DNA from: DATEOR01 sp046733475
Lineage (GTDB): Bacteria > Actinomycetota > Thermoleophilia > Gaiellales > Gaiellaceae
Reading direction: 5' to 3'
Length of the DNA: 12,558 nucleotides
Assembly (NCBI GenBank): GCA_046733475.1
Contig: JBKPPF010000054.1
Span: forward strand, 1-12,558
The first letter of the stretch is position 1, and each line of letters opens with the position of its first letter. Made by a program: the position numbers and the translations under genes. The notes beneath the pieces were generated by a model. It saw nothing but the letters and a program-made list of their open reading frames with translations. It was not told the DNA's origin and did not search any database. Of the stretch, positions 1-7,128 are shown in pieces.

Positions 1-1523
1 CGGGGCCTGTATAGCTGAACCCCTCGCCCCAGATCGCGACGGTCTTGCCCGTGTTCGTCACCGCGATCTCGCCGTAGTCGCCGTAGACCTCGCCGAAGCC
101 GTCCGCCCCGATGTACCCGGCCGCGCCGGCGGGCGCGTCACTGATCTTCACCGGAGAGGACCAGGTCGCGCCTCCGTCCGACGAGCTCCGGTACCACACG
201 TTCCAAGCGTCGGGTTGTCGCCGTCTGCGGTCTGCATGTACCAGATGCGGACGTTCCCCCCGCCCGACGAGGCGAGCCGCGGCTGGGTCGCGTTTTCGCC
301 GTTCACCGAGAGCGGCACACCGGCGCTCCACGTCCGACCGGCGTTCGTCGATGTCGAGACGTAGGCGCGCTGTGGCCCCGCGTCGGTCGCCGGGCCCTCG
401 TACGCGAAGACGAGATGACCCGGCGCGTCGCCCACGACCGAGGTCTGGCCCGTATAGAAGTCGGGGCCGCACCCATCGGCGACGCAGCTCTCTCCGAGTG
501 GCACCTTCGCGACGATGACGTTTTGCCACGTTTCGCCCTTGTCGCGGGAGATGACAGCGTGGTGCCAGACCTCGCCGCTCAGGTGGTCAGACCGGAGTAG
601 ACGATGGTCGACTCCGAAAAGATGACCGTCCCTTCGCCGAGGACGCGGGCGTCGTAGGCGTAGTAGTAGCGCTTGTCGTCTGAGAGCTTCTGCTGCGTCC
701 AGGTCTCGCCGAAATCGTGCGAGATGCCCACGTAGAGGTCGCCGCCCTGCGGCCCGTTCCAGGAAACGTAGACGTCCTTCCCGGACGCGCTCGAGGTGAT
801 CTCGGGCTTGTCCGTCCAGGAGACCTGGCCGTAGACGTGCACCGGCTCCGTCCAGGTCTTGCCGTGGTCGGTGGACTTCGTGAAGACGGTCGAAACCCGT
901 TGTGGCGATCCCAGTTGAGGAAGGCCGAGTAGACCGCGCCGGTGTCTGGCACGACCTCGATGGTCGGGTCGTACTGGGCCTTCGAGCGGTCGCACTCGCA
1001 AATCGGCACCTGGGAGGTCCAGGTCGTGCCGCCGTCCTTGGAGATCGTGAGCGGGATCCAGGGAGTTGGGCAGTGCACGCCGCAGTCCGCGACGCGTAGC
1101 GCGCGGTGAGGAAGTAGATGTAGGGCGCGCCTTCGGGTCGGTCGCGACCGCGGGCTCCCAATCGTCGAAGTTCGAGCTCAGAGCCTCTGAGCCGACCCAT
1201 CCGGTGGCAGGAGCCGTGGTCGCTGCGATCTTCTGGCCGAAGTCGCCGTTGGCCCTCGCCTGGGCGAGCGCCTCGAGGCGCTTCTCGGTGATCTCCGCTT
1301 CTTCCTGGGCCTCTTCCGCACCGCCGCGGCCCTCTTCGCCCTCGACCTCGCCCTCGCCCTCTGATTCCGCTTCGCGCGCAGAGCTCTCGTTGGTCGAGAC
1401 GTTCGCCGCGGGCTCGGCCGCGCGCGATTTCCGTCGTCGGAGCGGTTCGGCCGTAGGACGACGGCCAGGGCAATTGCCTGGGCCGATGCCAAGCACTGCG
1501 ATCACATAACGGCGCGGAATCAT
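1..1523 (-). pseudogene. Asp-box (BNR/sialidase-fold) beta-propeller protein, frame-broken, truncated by window edge
   Basis: The reading starts at ATG 1523-1521, with AAGGGG six bases upstream as ribosome site, and runs off the left edge. No single frame is open. The protein must be followed through shifts near 1130, 1100, 897, 594 and 211; each is repaired by adding one G or C, mostly to a short run. Two more probable shifts lie near 1490 and 1438; correcting them turns the N-terminus into a plausible hydrophobic signal or anchor (VIAVL then ASAQAIALAVVL). The repaired frame has no stop codons. It encodes an N-terminal export segment, an acidic Glu/Gly-rich linker (about 1262-1379), then a propeller with six Asp boxes. 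The family includes exo-sialidases and many glycan-binding or structural propellers. I see no basis for a substrate, so sialidase activity is not claimed. It is either a recently broken gene or an intact gene with local sequencing errors. Confidence 0.8.
161..1042 (-). repeat. Six Asp-box (BNR) repeats
   Basis: Six copies of the S-x-[DN]-x-G-x-T-W Asp box are encoded on the minus strand: SKDGGTTW (1019-1042), STDHGKTW (852-875), SHDFGETW (699-722), SRDKGETW (526-549), STNAGRTW (328-351, Asn in place of Asp) and SSDGGATW (161-184). They are 153 to 198 bases apart, about 50-65 residues, as expected for one per propeller blade. They fall in three different frames, which locates the frame breaks between them. 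Asp boxes sit in beta-hairpin turns and are structural, so they do not prove catalysis. Confidence 0.9.
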
Positions 1524-1560
1524 CGAAATCCCCTTGGAGCGCTGTCCCGGAACCCGCCGG

Positions 1561-1589
1561 ATCGGATGACTCGGCCCGCACCGAGTCAA
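1561..1589 (-). promoter_or_regulatory. Possible promoter of the propeller gene
   Basis: Read on the minus strand, TTGACT (1589-1584) is followed after 17 bases by TCCGAT (1566-1561). The -35 matches the sigma-70-type consensus well and the -10 only weakly. Transcription would start near 1553 and leave a leader of about 30 bases carrying the AAGGGG ribosome site before ATG 1523. The element sits in a divergent control region shared with the cupin gene. Confidence 0.4.
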
Positions 1590-1594
1590 ACCGC

Positions 1595-1600
1595 TAGCGT
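1595..1600 (+). promoter_or_regulatory. -10 element (TAGCGT) for a near-leaderless cupin gene start
   Basis: TAGCGT lies nine bases before ATG 1610, inside the 8-base palindrome CGCTAGCG (1592-1599). No Shine-Dalgarno sequence precedes the ATG, so the transcript probably starts at or just before the start codon. The same palindrome and hexamer recur before the gene at 2497. Confidence 0.5.
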
Positions 1601-1609
1601 CCGGATTTC

Positions 1610-2263
1610 ATGGGCGCGTTCACTGCGGTGCAGCTCGAGGACATCGAGGAGATAACGGACGGGCGGTGCCCGTGGCGGCCGGTCCGGCACCACCTCGGCA
1701 TCGAGTCTTTCGGCATCAACGCCTGGACCGCGCGCGAACCCGGCGACCGTCTCATCAACGAACACGACGAGGCCGACACCGACGACCAGCAGGAAGAGCT
1801 CTACTTCGTCCAGGAAGGGCGTGCTCGGTTCGAGCTGGACGGTGAGTCGGTGGATGCGCCCGCCGGCACTTTCGTCCACGTCCAACCGGGGGTGAAGCGA
1901 ACGGCCTTCGCGGAGGAGCCGCGGACGACGGTGCTCGCCATGGGCGCGACGCTCGGCAAGCCGTACGTAGCCGTGGGCTGGGAGGTTTGGGCGCAGATCG
2001 CTCCGCTCTACGAGGCGGGCCGCTACGCGGAGGCCGCTGACCGCGCGCTCGAGGTTCTCGATGCACATCCGGAGTACGTCGCGCCGCTCTACAACCTCGC
2101 GTGCTGCGAGAGCCTGGCCGGCCGGCGGGCGGACGCGGTCGAGCACCTCCGCCGCGCGATCGGGGCGTGGGAGCCGTTTCGCGAGCTAGCCGCCAAGGAC
2201 TCGGACTTCGACCCGATCCGCGACGAGCCCGGCTTCAAGGTGCTCGTCGGCGAGAGCGTCTGA
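1610..2263 (+). CDS. Cupin domain plus TPR-like helical protein
   Basis: This 217-residue protein has two parts. Residues about 30-115 form a single cupin barrel: a degenerate first motif (GDRLINEHDE, then EELYFVQEG at 62-70) and a second motif (GTFVHVQPG, 86-94). Possible metal ligands are H52, E62 or E63, and H90, but the usual HxH is reduced to one His, so metal binding is uncertain. Residues about 134-185 form a TPR-like helix pair (YEAGRYAEAADRALEVL, then ALYNLACCESL-type residues), followed by a terminal DFDPIRDEPGF segment often seen closing TPR proteins. No signal peptide or membrane segment is visible, so it is probably cytosolic. The substrate or partner is unknown. It is transcribed divergently from the propeller gene and separately from the downstream glycosylase, which has its own promoter. 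Confidence 0.87.
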   Translation: MGAFTAVQLEDIEEITDGRCPWRPVRHHLGIESFGINAWTAREPGDRLINEHDEADTDDQQEELYFVQEGRARFELDGESVDAPAGTFVHVQPGVKRTAFAEEPRTTVLAMGATLGKPYVAVGWEVWAQIAPLYEAGRYAEAADRALEVLDAHPEYVAPLYNLACCESLAGRRADAVEHLRRAIGAWEPFRELAAKDSDFDPIRDEPGFKVLVGESV

Positions 2264-2321
2264 GCCAGCCTCGCCTCACGTGGAAGCTGGGGTAGAAAAG
2301 GCCCGCACACCTAGGAGTTAC

Positions 2322-2342
2322 CCCGCCCGTTGCTGCGGCGGG
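2322..2342 (+). terminator. GC hairpin downstream of the cupin gene
   Basis: CCCGCC (2322-2327) and GGCGGG (2337-2342) form a perfect 6-bp GC stem with a 9-base loop, about 60 bases after the cupin stop codon. A weaker CCAGC/GCTGG stem lies nearer the stop (2265-2269 with 2286-2290), followed by GGGTAGAAAA. There is no T tract, so this may be a hairpin-only terminator or simply mRNA-end structure. Nothing else was recognised in 2264-2483. Confidence 0.35.
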
Positions 2343-2483
2343 CAGCGCCTGTCGGCATAGGAGCAGAAGACGCAGCAATCGCCCCCGCGTGGCTCCGCCG
2401 CGCTGAGGCGAGCTGGCATTCGCTTTCGATGGTCGGAGAGCACCCGGATGGACGAAGGCCTGCCGGACGCTCAGCCCGGGCGC

Positions 2484-2489
2484 TAGCGT
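2484..2489 (+). promoter_or_regulatory. -10 element (TAGCGT) for a leaderless glycosylase gene
   Basis: TAGCGT sits seven bases before ATG 2497, the spacing expected when transcription starts on the A of the start codon. It lies in the palindrome CGCTAGCG (2482-2489), as at the cupin gene. There is no Shine-Dalgarno site and no convincing -35. Confidence 0.55.
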
Positions 2490-2496
2490 CTGCCCC

Positions 2497-3720
2497 ATGA
2501 AGGTCGCAGCCGAGGCAGCCCGTCGGTTCCTCGTCGGCCGGCATCTCCTTGCGCCGGCTCGGTCTGTGAAAGGAGGTCGGGACGCCGTCCTCGAGGTCTT
2601 CAGACGGCTCGGCTCGATCCAGTTCGACCCGATCGCGGTCGCTGGGCGGAGCCACGACCTCGTGCTGCACGCGCGGGTTGCGGACTATGAGCCAGCCTGG
2701 TGCGACCTGCTCTACGAACGACGGGAAATCTTCGAGGCGTACAACAAGGGGCTTTCCTTCGTCCCGACGAACGAGTTCGCGTGGTTTCGCGCGACGGTGA
2801 GCAAGGACACACCGGCGCGAACGCTTACCGAGAACGCCGACGTGGCTGGGCGCGTGCTCGAGGCGATCCGCACCCAGGGTCCCATGTCGGCACTCGACTT
2901 CGAGCGCGAGCGCGGCACCACGACCGACTGGTTCGGCATGCCGACTAATGCCGTCAAGGCGGTCCTCGAGGCCTACACCTTCACCGGCGTCCTCGGCCTC
3001 GCACGGCGAGATGGCAACCGGCGCTATTACGACCTCCTCGAGCGGCTCTTGCCTGCAAAGGTGCTTGCGCGCCAGGTTCCACTGGGCGAGCAGCTCCGGC
3101 ACAAGATGCTCTCCCGCTACAGGGCGCACGGGCTCCTGGGTGCGAGCTCGGGCGGTGACGTCTTCTCCGGCCTCGGCCCGGCGAAGCCCGACGAGGCGCG
3201 GCTCGAGCTGCCTGGGCGCACAGCACTGCGCGAGGAGCTCATCGCCGGAGGCGAGCTCGTGCCCGTCGAGGTGGAGGGAATCCGAGGCAACCGGTTCGTC
3301 TTGAGAGACGAGGTCGAGCTGCTCGACGCCCCGCCGCTGCCGCCACCATCCGTCGCATTCTTGTCTCCCTTCGACCCGTTGGTTTGGGATCGCAAGCTCC
3401 TCTCTAGCCTGTTCGATTTCGACTACGTGTGGGAGCTGTTCCACCCGCCAGCCAAGCGGCGTTGGGGCTGGTACGTGCTGCCGATCGTCTTCGTAGACGG
3501 CCTCGTCGGCCGGATCGAGCCGCGCATCGACCGGGAAGAAGGCCGCGTCGAGGTGCTCAACGTCTGGTGGGAGGACCGCTTCGCACCAGGTCGCGCCGAC
3601 GGATTCGTCGACGCCATGCGCGACGCACTCCGCGCCTACCTGCGCTTTGCGGGCGCGACGCGACTCGAGTGGGCGTCACATCTCAACAAGGAGAAACGCC
3701 TCTTCCGCGCTCGTCCGTGA
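2497..3720 (+). CDS. Winged-helix DNA glycosylase of the YcaQ/AlkX (HTH_42) family
   Basis: This 407-residue protein matches the HTH_42 family of crosslink-repair DNA glycosylases, which includes E. coli YcaQ/AlkX and Streptomyces AlkZ. They remove bulky alkylated purines and unhook interstrand crosslinks. The N-terminal winged-helix part carries the catalytic-loop signature IQFDPIAVAGRSHD (residues 41-54). Its Q42-x-D44 form is the one reported for the YcaQ branch; the AlkZ branch has Q-x-Q. The C-terminal hallmarks are also present: LSPFDPLVWDR, a YVWELFHPPAKRRWGWYVLP-type stretch (one continuous block) and VGRIEPRID. The length is normal for the family. The neighbours are not a natural-product cluster, so general alkylation repair is more likely than self-resistance. 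The start is fixed by the leaderless promoter. Confidence 0.9.
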   Translation: MKVAAEAARRFLVGRHLLAPARSVKGGRDAVLEVFRRLGSIQFDPIAVAGRSHDLVLHARVADYEPAWCDLLYERREIFEAYNKGLSFVPTNEFAWFRATVSKDTPARTLTENADVAGRVLEAIRTQGPMSALDFERERGTTTDWFGMPTNAVKAVLEAYTFTGVLGLARRDGNRRYYDLLERLLPAKVLARQVPLGEQLRHKMLSRYRAHGLLGASSGGDVFSGLGPAKPDEARLELPGRTALREELIAGGELVPVEVEGIRGNRFVLRDEVELLDAPPLPPPSVAFLSPFDPLVWDRKLLSSLFDFDYVWELFHPPAKRRWGWYVLPIVFVDGLVGRIEPRIDREEGRVEVLNVWWEDRFAPGRADGFVDAMRDALRAYLRFAGATRLEWASHLNKEKRLFRARP

Positions 3721-3811
3721 CGTATGCGAGTGAGGATGGAGTGTTATGGAGCCGAGCGCCGCCACTCCTCCGCGTTGCAGTGCCTGCTTAGCCCGGCATC
3801 GCAGCCGGCGC

Positions 3812-3845
3812 TATGCTCGCGCCAGGGACTCGGAAGAGAAGGGGG
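3812..3845 (+). promoter_or_regulatory. -10 element and ribosome site for the PhoX-like gene
   Basis: TATGCT (3812-3817) is a good -10 hexamer and would start transcription near 3824. The leader then contains AAGGGGG ending at 3845, six bases before ATG 3852, a strong ribosome site. This favours ATG 3852 over the in-frame ATG at 3813, which overlaps the -10 element and would push the twin-arginine motif 13 residues inward. Confidence 0.5.
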
Positions 3846-3851
3846 AACGAG

Positions 3852-5315
3852 ATGGACGTCGTCGACCGCCGAACCTTTTTACGTCGCTCTGTGATTGCCG
3901 CCGCCGGCTTGGGCATCGCGCTGGATCCGTTCCGATTGACGGGCTCGGCGGCCGCCTCGCCGCCGGACCTCGGGGAGCTCGGCCCAGTCTCCGACCTGCG
4001 CGACGGCGAGGTCAGGCTCTGGTTGCCTTCGGGCTTCGTGTACCGCTCCTTCCACGACACCGAATCCGGACCGCAGCTGATCGACGGTGGCGCCACGGTG
4101 CTCCCCGGGCGTCATGATGGGATGGCCGCATTCCGCGCCCCCGACGGAAACGTCTGGCTGGTCCGCAACCACGAGATCAACAATCCGGGCGCCGCGATCG
4201 GAGTCGGCACGCCATACGACTCCATGGCGCAAGGCATCACGACGACGGTCTTGGTGACTCGCTTCGGCGAGGTCCTGGACGCATTCACGAGCCTGAATGG
4301 CACCCAGATGAACTGCGCCGGAGGTGCGACCCCCTGGGGCACCTGGATCATGTGCGAGGAGACCGTCAACGGGCCTGACGTCGGCGCCGACTTCACCGGC
4401 GTCCCGAACGTTCCGCTTACGCAGCGTCACGGCTTCATCTTCGAGGTTCCCGCCGGCGGCCAGTCGGATCGTCGGCCGATCATGAGCGCCGGCCGGTTCG
4501 CACACGAGGCCGCGGTCTGGAATCCGAGGGAAGGCGTCCTCTATTTGACGGAGGACGACTTTGGCTTTCCCTCCGGTTTTTATCGCTACTTCCCCCCGGC
4601 GGATCCGATGGAGACGGGCAGGCTCAGCGACGGCGGACAACTCCAGATGCTCCGCGTCGCCGGGCAGCCAAATGCGCACCTAGAGGCAAATCAGGTCAAC
4701 GGAGCGAGATACGACGTCGACTGGGTCGACATCGCCGATCCCAATCCGACTTTCCCGTTCACGCCCGGTCAGCCGGCGCCCACCTCGAACGACACCGCCA
4801 TCAGCTGGGTCGGCGACCAGGGTCGGGCGGAAGGTGCGGCCGGCTTCTCACGTCTTGAGGGTGCCACCCTCTCAAAGGGGTTGGTCTACTTCGACGCCAC
4901 CCAGGGTGGCGGAGCGCCGGAGCCGGGGCCGCAACCGATCACGGGCTACGGGAACGGCAACGGTCAGATCTGGGCGTACGACCCGGAAGCGCAAACGCTC
5001 ACGTGTGTTTTTCAGTCGCCGGGCGCGGCGGTTCTCGACCTTCCCGACAACCTCACTCACAGTCCCCGTGGCACGATCGTCATCTGCGAGGACGGCCCCG
5101 GCGACAACTACGTGCGGGGGCTTACGCGGGGCGGCGAAGTATTCGACATCGCTCTGAACCGACTCCACAGCAGCGTTACGGGCGCGCCCCGGTTCGGCGA
5201 CGAGTTCGCCGGTGCCACGTTCAGCCCCGACGGGCACACGCTCTTCGTGAATATCCAGGCCAGCCAGGGTATGACGTTCGCGATCTGGGGTCCCTGGGGT
5301 CGTATCGGGGTGTAA
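3852..5315 (+). CDS. PhoX/DUF839-like Tat-exported phosphatase-family protein
   Basis: This 487-residue protein begins with a twin-arginine signal, DRRTFLRR at residues 5-12, a hydrophobic stretch and a likely Ala-rich cleavage region near residue 36. The body has the conserved blocks of the PhoX (DUF839) family in order: RNHE (105-108), NCAGGATPWGTW (154-165) with CEE (168-170), HGFIFEV (193-199), GRFAHEA (214-220), YLTEDD (231-236), SRLEGA (333-338), DNLTHSPRG (399-407), CEDG (412-415) and FAGATFSPDGHTLFVNIQ near the end. Characterised PhoX enzymes are calcium- and iron-dependent extracytoplasmic phosphomonoesterases in which a Cys of the NC-G-G block (here C155) binds iron. Phosphate release outside the cell is therefore likely. 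No pho-box is recognised, so phosphate control is unproven. Other DUF839 members have unknown activity, which limits certainty on the reaction. Confidence 0.88.
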   Translation: MDVVDRRTFLRRSVIAAAGLGIALDPFRLTGSAAASPPDLGELGPVSDLRDGEVRLWLPSGFVYRSFHDTESGPQLIDGGATVLPGRHDGMAAFRAPDGNVWLVRNHEINNPGAAIGVGTPYDSMAQGITTTVLVTRFGEVLDAFTSLNGTQMNCAGGATPWGTWIMCEETVNGPDVGADFTGVPNVPLTQRHGFIFEVPAGGQSDRRPIMSAGRFAHEAAVWNPREGVLYLTEDDFGFPSGFYRYFPPADPMETGRLSDGGQLQMLRVAGQPNAHLEANQVNGARYDVDWVDIADPNPTFPFTPGQPAPTSNDTAISWVGDQGRAEGAAGFSRLEGATLSKGLVYFDATQGGGAPEPGPQPITGYGNGNGQIWAYDPEAQTLTCVFQSPGAAVLDLPDNLTHSPRGTIVICEDGPGDNYVRGLTRGGEVFDIALNRLHSSVTGAPRFGDEFAGATFSPDGHTLFVNIQASQGMTFAIWGPWGRIGV

Positions 5316-5360
5316 AGGATCCGATACGAGACCCTAGCTCGGGGATGGACGGAGCACGGC

Positions 5361-5384
5361 GCCGCCGGTATCGTGGACGGCGGC
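5361..5384 (+). promoter_or_regulatory. Inverted repeat around a -10-like hexamer, upstream of the ABC operon
   Basis: GCCGCC (5361-5366) and GGCGGC (5379-5384) are perfect 6-base arms with a 12-base centre that contains TATCGT (5369-5374), a -10-like hexamer. The dyad could be an operator over the promoter or, if transcription begins further upstream, an RNA hairpin. ATG 5385 follows directly. Confidence 0.4.
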
Positions 5385-5405
5385 ATGTTCCTCGCCAGAG
5401 TCTGA
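5385..5405 (+). CDS. Possible hexapeptide leader (MFLARV)
   Basis: ATG 5385 opens a six-codon frame (M-F-L-A-R-V) closed by TGA 5403-5405. It begins ten bases after the -10-like TATCGT, so it could be translated from a near-leaderless transcript. It ends 10 bases before a terminator-like hairpin that precedes the ABC genes. This layout resembles translation-controlled attenuators of efflux genes, but a frame this short arises easily by chance and there is no direct evidence of translation. Confidence 0.2.
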   Translation: MFLARV

Positions 5406-5415
5406 GACATTCGTC

Positions 5416-5440
5416 GCCGGGTCCTCCTGGCCCGGCTTTT
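5416..5440 (+). terminator. Intrinsic terminator or attenuator before the ABC operon
   Basis: GCCGGG (5416-5421) pairs with CCCGGC (5431-5436) over a 9-base loop, followed at once by TTTT (5437-5440), the layout of a rho-independent terminator. It lies 100 bases after the PhoX-like stop and 50 before the ABC ATPase start, so it may end the PhoX transcript, attenuate the ABC operon, or both. The loop contains CTCCT (5424-5428), complementary to AGGAG in the ATPase ribosome site (5478-5482). Confidence 0.55.
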
Positions 5441-5489
5441 GCTTGCACGGCTCGACTCTGAAGCGTTTCTACCCCCGAAGGAGCATGTG

Positions 5490-6278
5490 ATGACGGCAGT
5501 TGAAGTAACCAATCTGCGCAAGGAATTCGTCCGCCGTGAGGGCCGCCTTCGGCGTCGGCGCGTGCCCGCGCTGAGAGGCGTCTCTTTCACGATCGAGCGA
5601 GGCGAGTGCGTGGCTGTGCTCGGTGCCAACGGCTCGGGCAAGTCGACGCTGGTCCGGCTTCTGGCGACGCTACTCCTGCACGACGGCGGCAGCGCCAGAG
5701 TCTTCGGGCACGACGTCTTCACGGACCCGCGCCCCGTGCGCCGGCTCGTCAACCGCGTGTCCGTCGAGGCCTCCTTCTTCAAGAAGATGTCGTCGAACGA
5801 GAACCTGAGCTACGCGGCCCGCTTCTACGGGCTGACTCCGAAGGAGACGAGCTCGCGCATCCCGGAGATCCTCGAGCGCGTCGGCTTCCCCGTCGAGCGC
5901 CGCGGCGAGGCGATGGAGGCGCTCTCGCGCGGCATGCAGCAGAAGGTTGCGCTTGCCCGTGCGCTCCTGACGGCGCCTGTGCTCTTGCTCCTCGACGAGC
6001 CCACGACCGGGCTCGACCCTCGCTCGAAGCTCGAGGTGCAGGAATTCATCAAGGAGGTGCGCCAGGTTCACGACGCGACGATCCTGCTCTGCACCCACGA
6101 TCTCGACGAGGCGGAAGCGCTCGCCGACCGCGTCGGGATTCTCGCCGACGGCGAGCTGATCGCGCTGGGCACCGTGAAGGAGCTGGCCGCCCGTTACGGG
6201 GTGGAGACCCTCGAGGAGGCGTTCTTCGCGGCCACCGGGCGCGCGCTCGGCGACGACGAGGAAAAGGAGGAGGGCTGA
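5490..6278 (+). CDS. ABC-2 type transporter ATP-binding protein
   Basis: This 262-residue ATPase powers the permease encoded immediately downstream. Visible motifs are Walker A GANGSGKST (45-53), a signature LSRGMQQK (145-152, a variant of LSGGQ), Walker B LLLLDEP (165-171), a D-loop GLD, and the switch His in CTHD (H203). The residue at the usual Q-loop position appears to be Glu93 (VSVEASFFKK). ATG 5490 is chosen because AAGGAG (5477-5482) lies seven bases upstream; an in-frame ATG at 5439 lacks such a site. The C-terminal tail is acidic (DDEEKEEG). The stop overlaps the permease start (TGATG), so the two are translationally coupled. ABC-2 systems export drugs, lipids or polysaccharides; the sequence does not reveal the substrate. 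Confidence 0.93.
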   Translation: MTAVEVTNLRKEFVRREGRLRRRRVPALRGVSFTIERGECVAVLGANGSGKSTLVRLLATLLLHDGGSARVFGHDVFTDPRPVRRLVNRVSVEASFFKKMSSNENLSYAARFYGLTPKETSSRIPEILERVGFPVERRGEAMEALSRGMQQKVALARALLTAPVLLLLDEPTTGLDPRSKLEVQEFIKEVRQVHDATILLCTHDLDEAEALADRVGILADGELIALGTVKELAARYGVETLEEAFFAATGRALGDDEEKEEG

Positions 6279-7114
6279 TGCGAGGAGGAGCGGCAGCAAC
6301 TCTCCGCGGCGAGCTGATCGGCCTGGCCGGCGTCGTCGAGCGGAACGTCTACCTCGTCCGCCGCTACGTCTGGTGGGAGATTGCGTTCTTCATCTGGACG
6401 GTCGCGAACACGCTGACGATCGTCTTCATCGCCAAGGGGATCGAGGCGGCCGGCGGCACGATCGATGTCGACCGAACGACCACGATCCTGCTCATCGGGG
6501 CGGTCATCTGGGCCTACCTCGGGATCATCTTTGAGATCCTCACTGAGACGGTCCAGTGGGAGCGCTGGGAGGGGACGATCGAGTACACGTTCATGGCGCC
6601 GCTCGCGCGCCCGGTGCACCTCGCGGGCATGGGGGTCTTCGCGGTCGTCTACGCGGTCGTGCGGGCGGTGCTGCTCTTCGTCATCGTCGCCGCGATGTTC
6701 GGCCTTGCATTCCCGCATGCCGACTTTGTCGCAGCGGCGGTCGTGCTCGCCGTCGCCTCGGTCTCGTTCGTCGGGATCGGGATGATGACCGCCGTCCTGC
6801 CCTTGATCTCCCCGGAGAAGGGCGTGCAGCTCGGCTTCATCGCCCAAGGCATCCTGCTCGTCGTCTCCGGCGTCTATTACCCGGTCGACGTCCTGCCCGG
6901 CTGGATGCAGGCCCTGGCGACGATCTCGCCTGCGACCTACGCGCTCGAGGGGATCCGCGACGCGATCCTGGACGGGGCTGGGATCGGGGAGGTGTGGAAC
7001 GACATCTGGCCCCTGCTCCTGATCGGCACGGTGGCGGTGCCGCTCGGGCTCGAGGTCTTTCGCCGCGGCGAGCTCTATGCCAAGCGGCACGGCAAGCTCA
7101 AGCGCTCGGGGTAG
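6278..7114 (+). CDS. ABC-2 type transporter permease
   Basis: This 278-residue membrane protein has about six hydrophobic segments, near residues 31-52, 68-88, 115-144, 150-175, 186-206 and 243-261. It fits the ABC-2 permease fold, including the characteristic stretch LVVSGVYYPVDVLPGWMQ (194-211) between the last segments and SPATYALEGIRDAI after it. The ATG overlaps the ATPase stop by one base, with an AAGGAGG ribosome site inside the ATPase gene's 3' end. The open frame extends further upstream, but that part overlaps the ATPase in another frame and is not coding. It presumably dimerises and pairs with two ATPase subunits as an exporter. The C-terminus is basic and probably cytoplasmic. Transported molecule unknown. 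Confidence 0.92.
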   Translation: MRGGAAATLRGELIGLAGVVERNVYLVRRYVWWEIAFFIWTVANTLTIVFIAKGIEAAGGTIDVDRTTTILLIGAVIWAYLGIIFEILTETVQWERWEGTIEYTFMAPLARPVHLAGMGVFAVVYAVVRAVLLFVIVAAMFGLAFPHADFVAAAVVLAVASVSFVGIGMMTAVLPLISPEKGVQLGFIAQGILLVVSGVYYPVDVLPGWMQALATISPATYALEGIRDAILDGAGIGEVWNDIWPLLLIGTVAVPLGLEVFRRGELYAKRHGKLKRSG

Positions 7115-7128
7115 ACCGTGCATCAGTT

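Noticed and set aside
1..1523. Phase variation or programmed frameshifting in the propeller gene
   Set aside because: The runs are only two to three bases long and there are five or more shifts; phase-variable tracts are longer and programmed shifts rarely exceed one.
2311..3444. Minus-strand open frame (377 codons) across the glycosylase gene
   Set aside because: The plus-strand reading matches a known family along its whole length; the minus-strand reading matches nothing I know.
5606..6277. Upstream extension of the permease frame
   Set aside because: It overlaps the ATPase gene in another frame and is Arg/Ala-rich; the coupled ATG at 6278 with its ribosome site is the credible start.
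6194..7123. Minus-strand open frame (309 codons) across the permease gene
   Set aside because: Its composition is Asp/Arg-rich and repetitive, as expected from the complement of hydrophobic codons; the plus strand has clear membrane segments.
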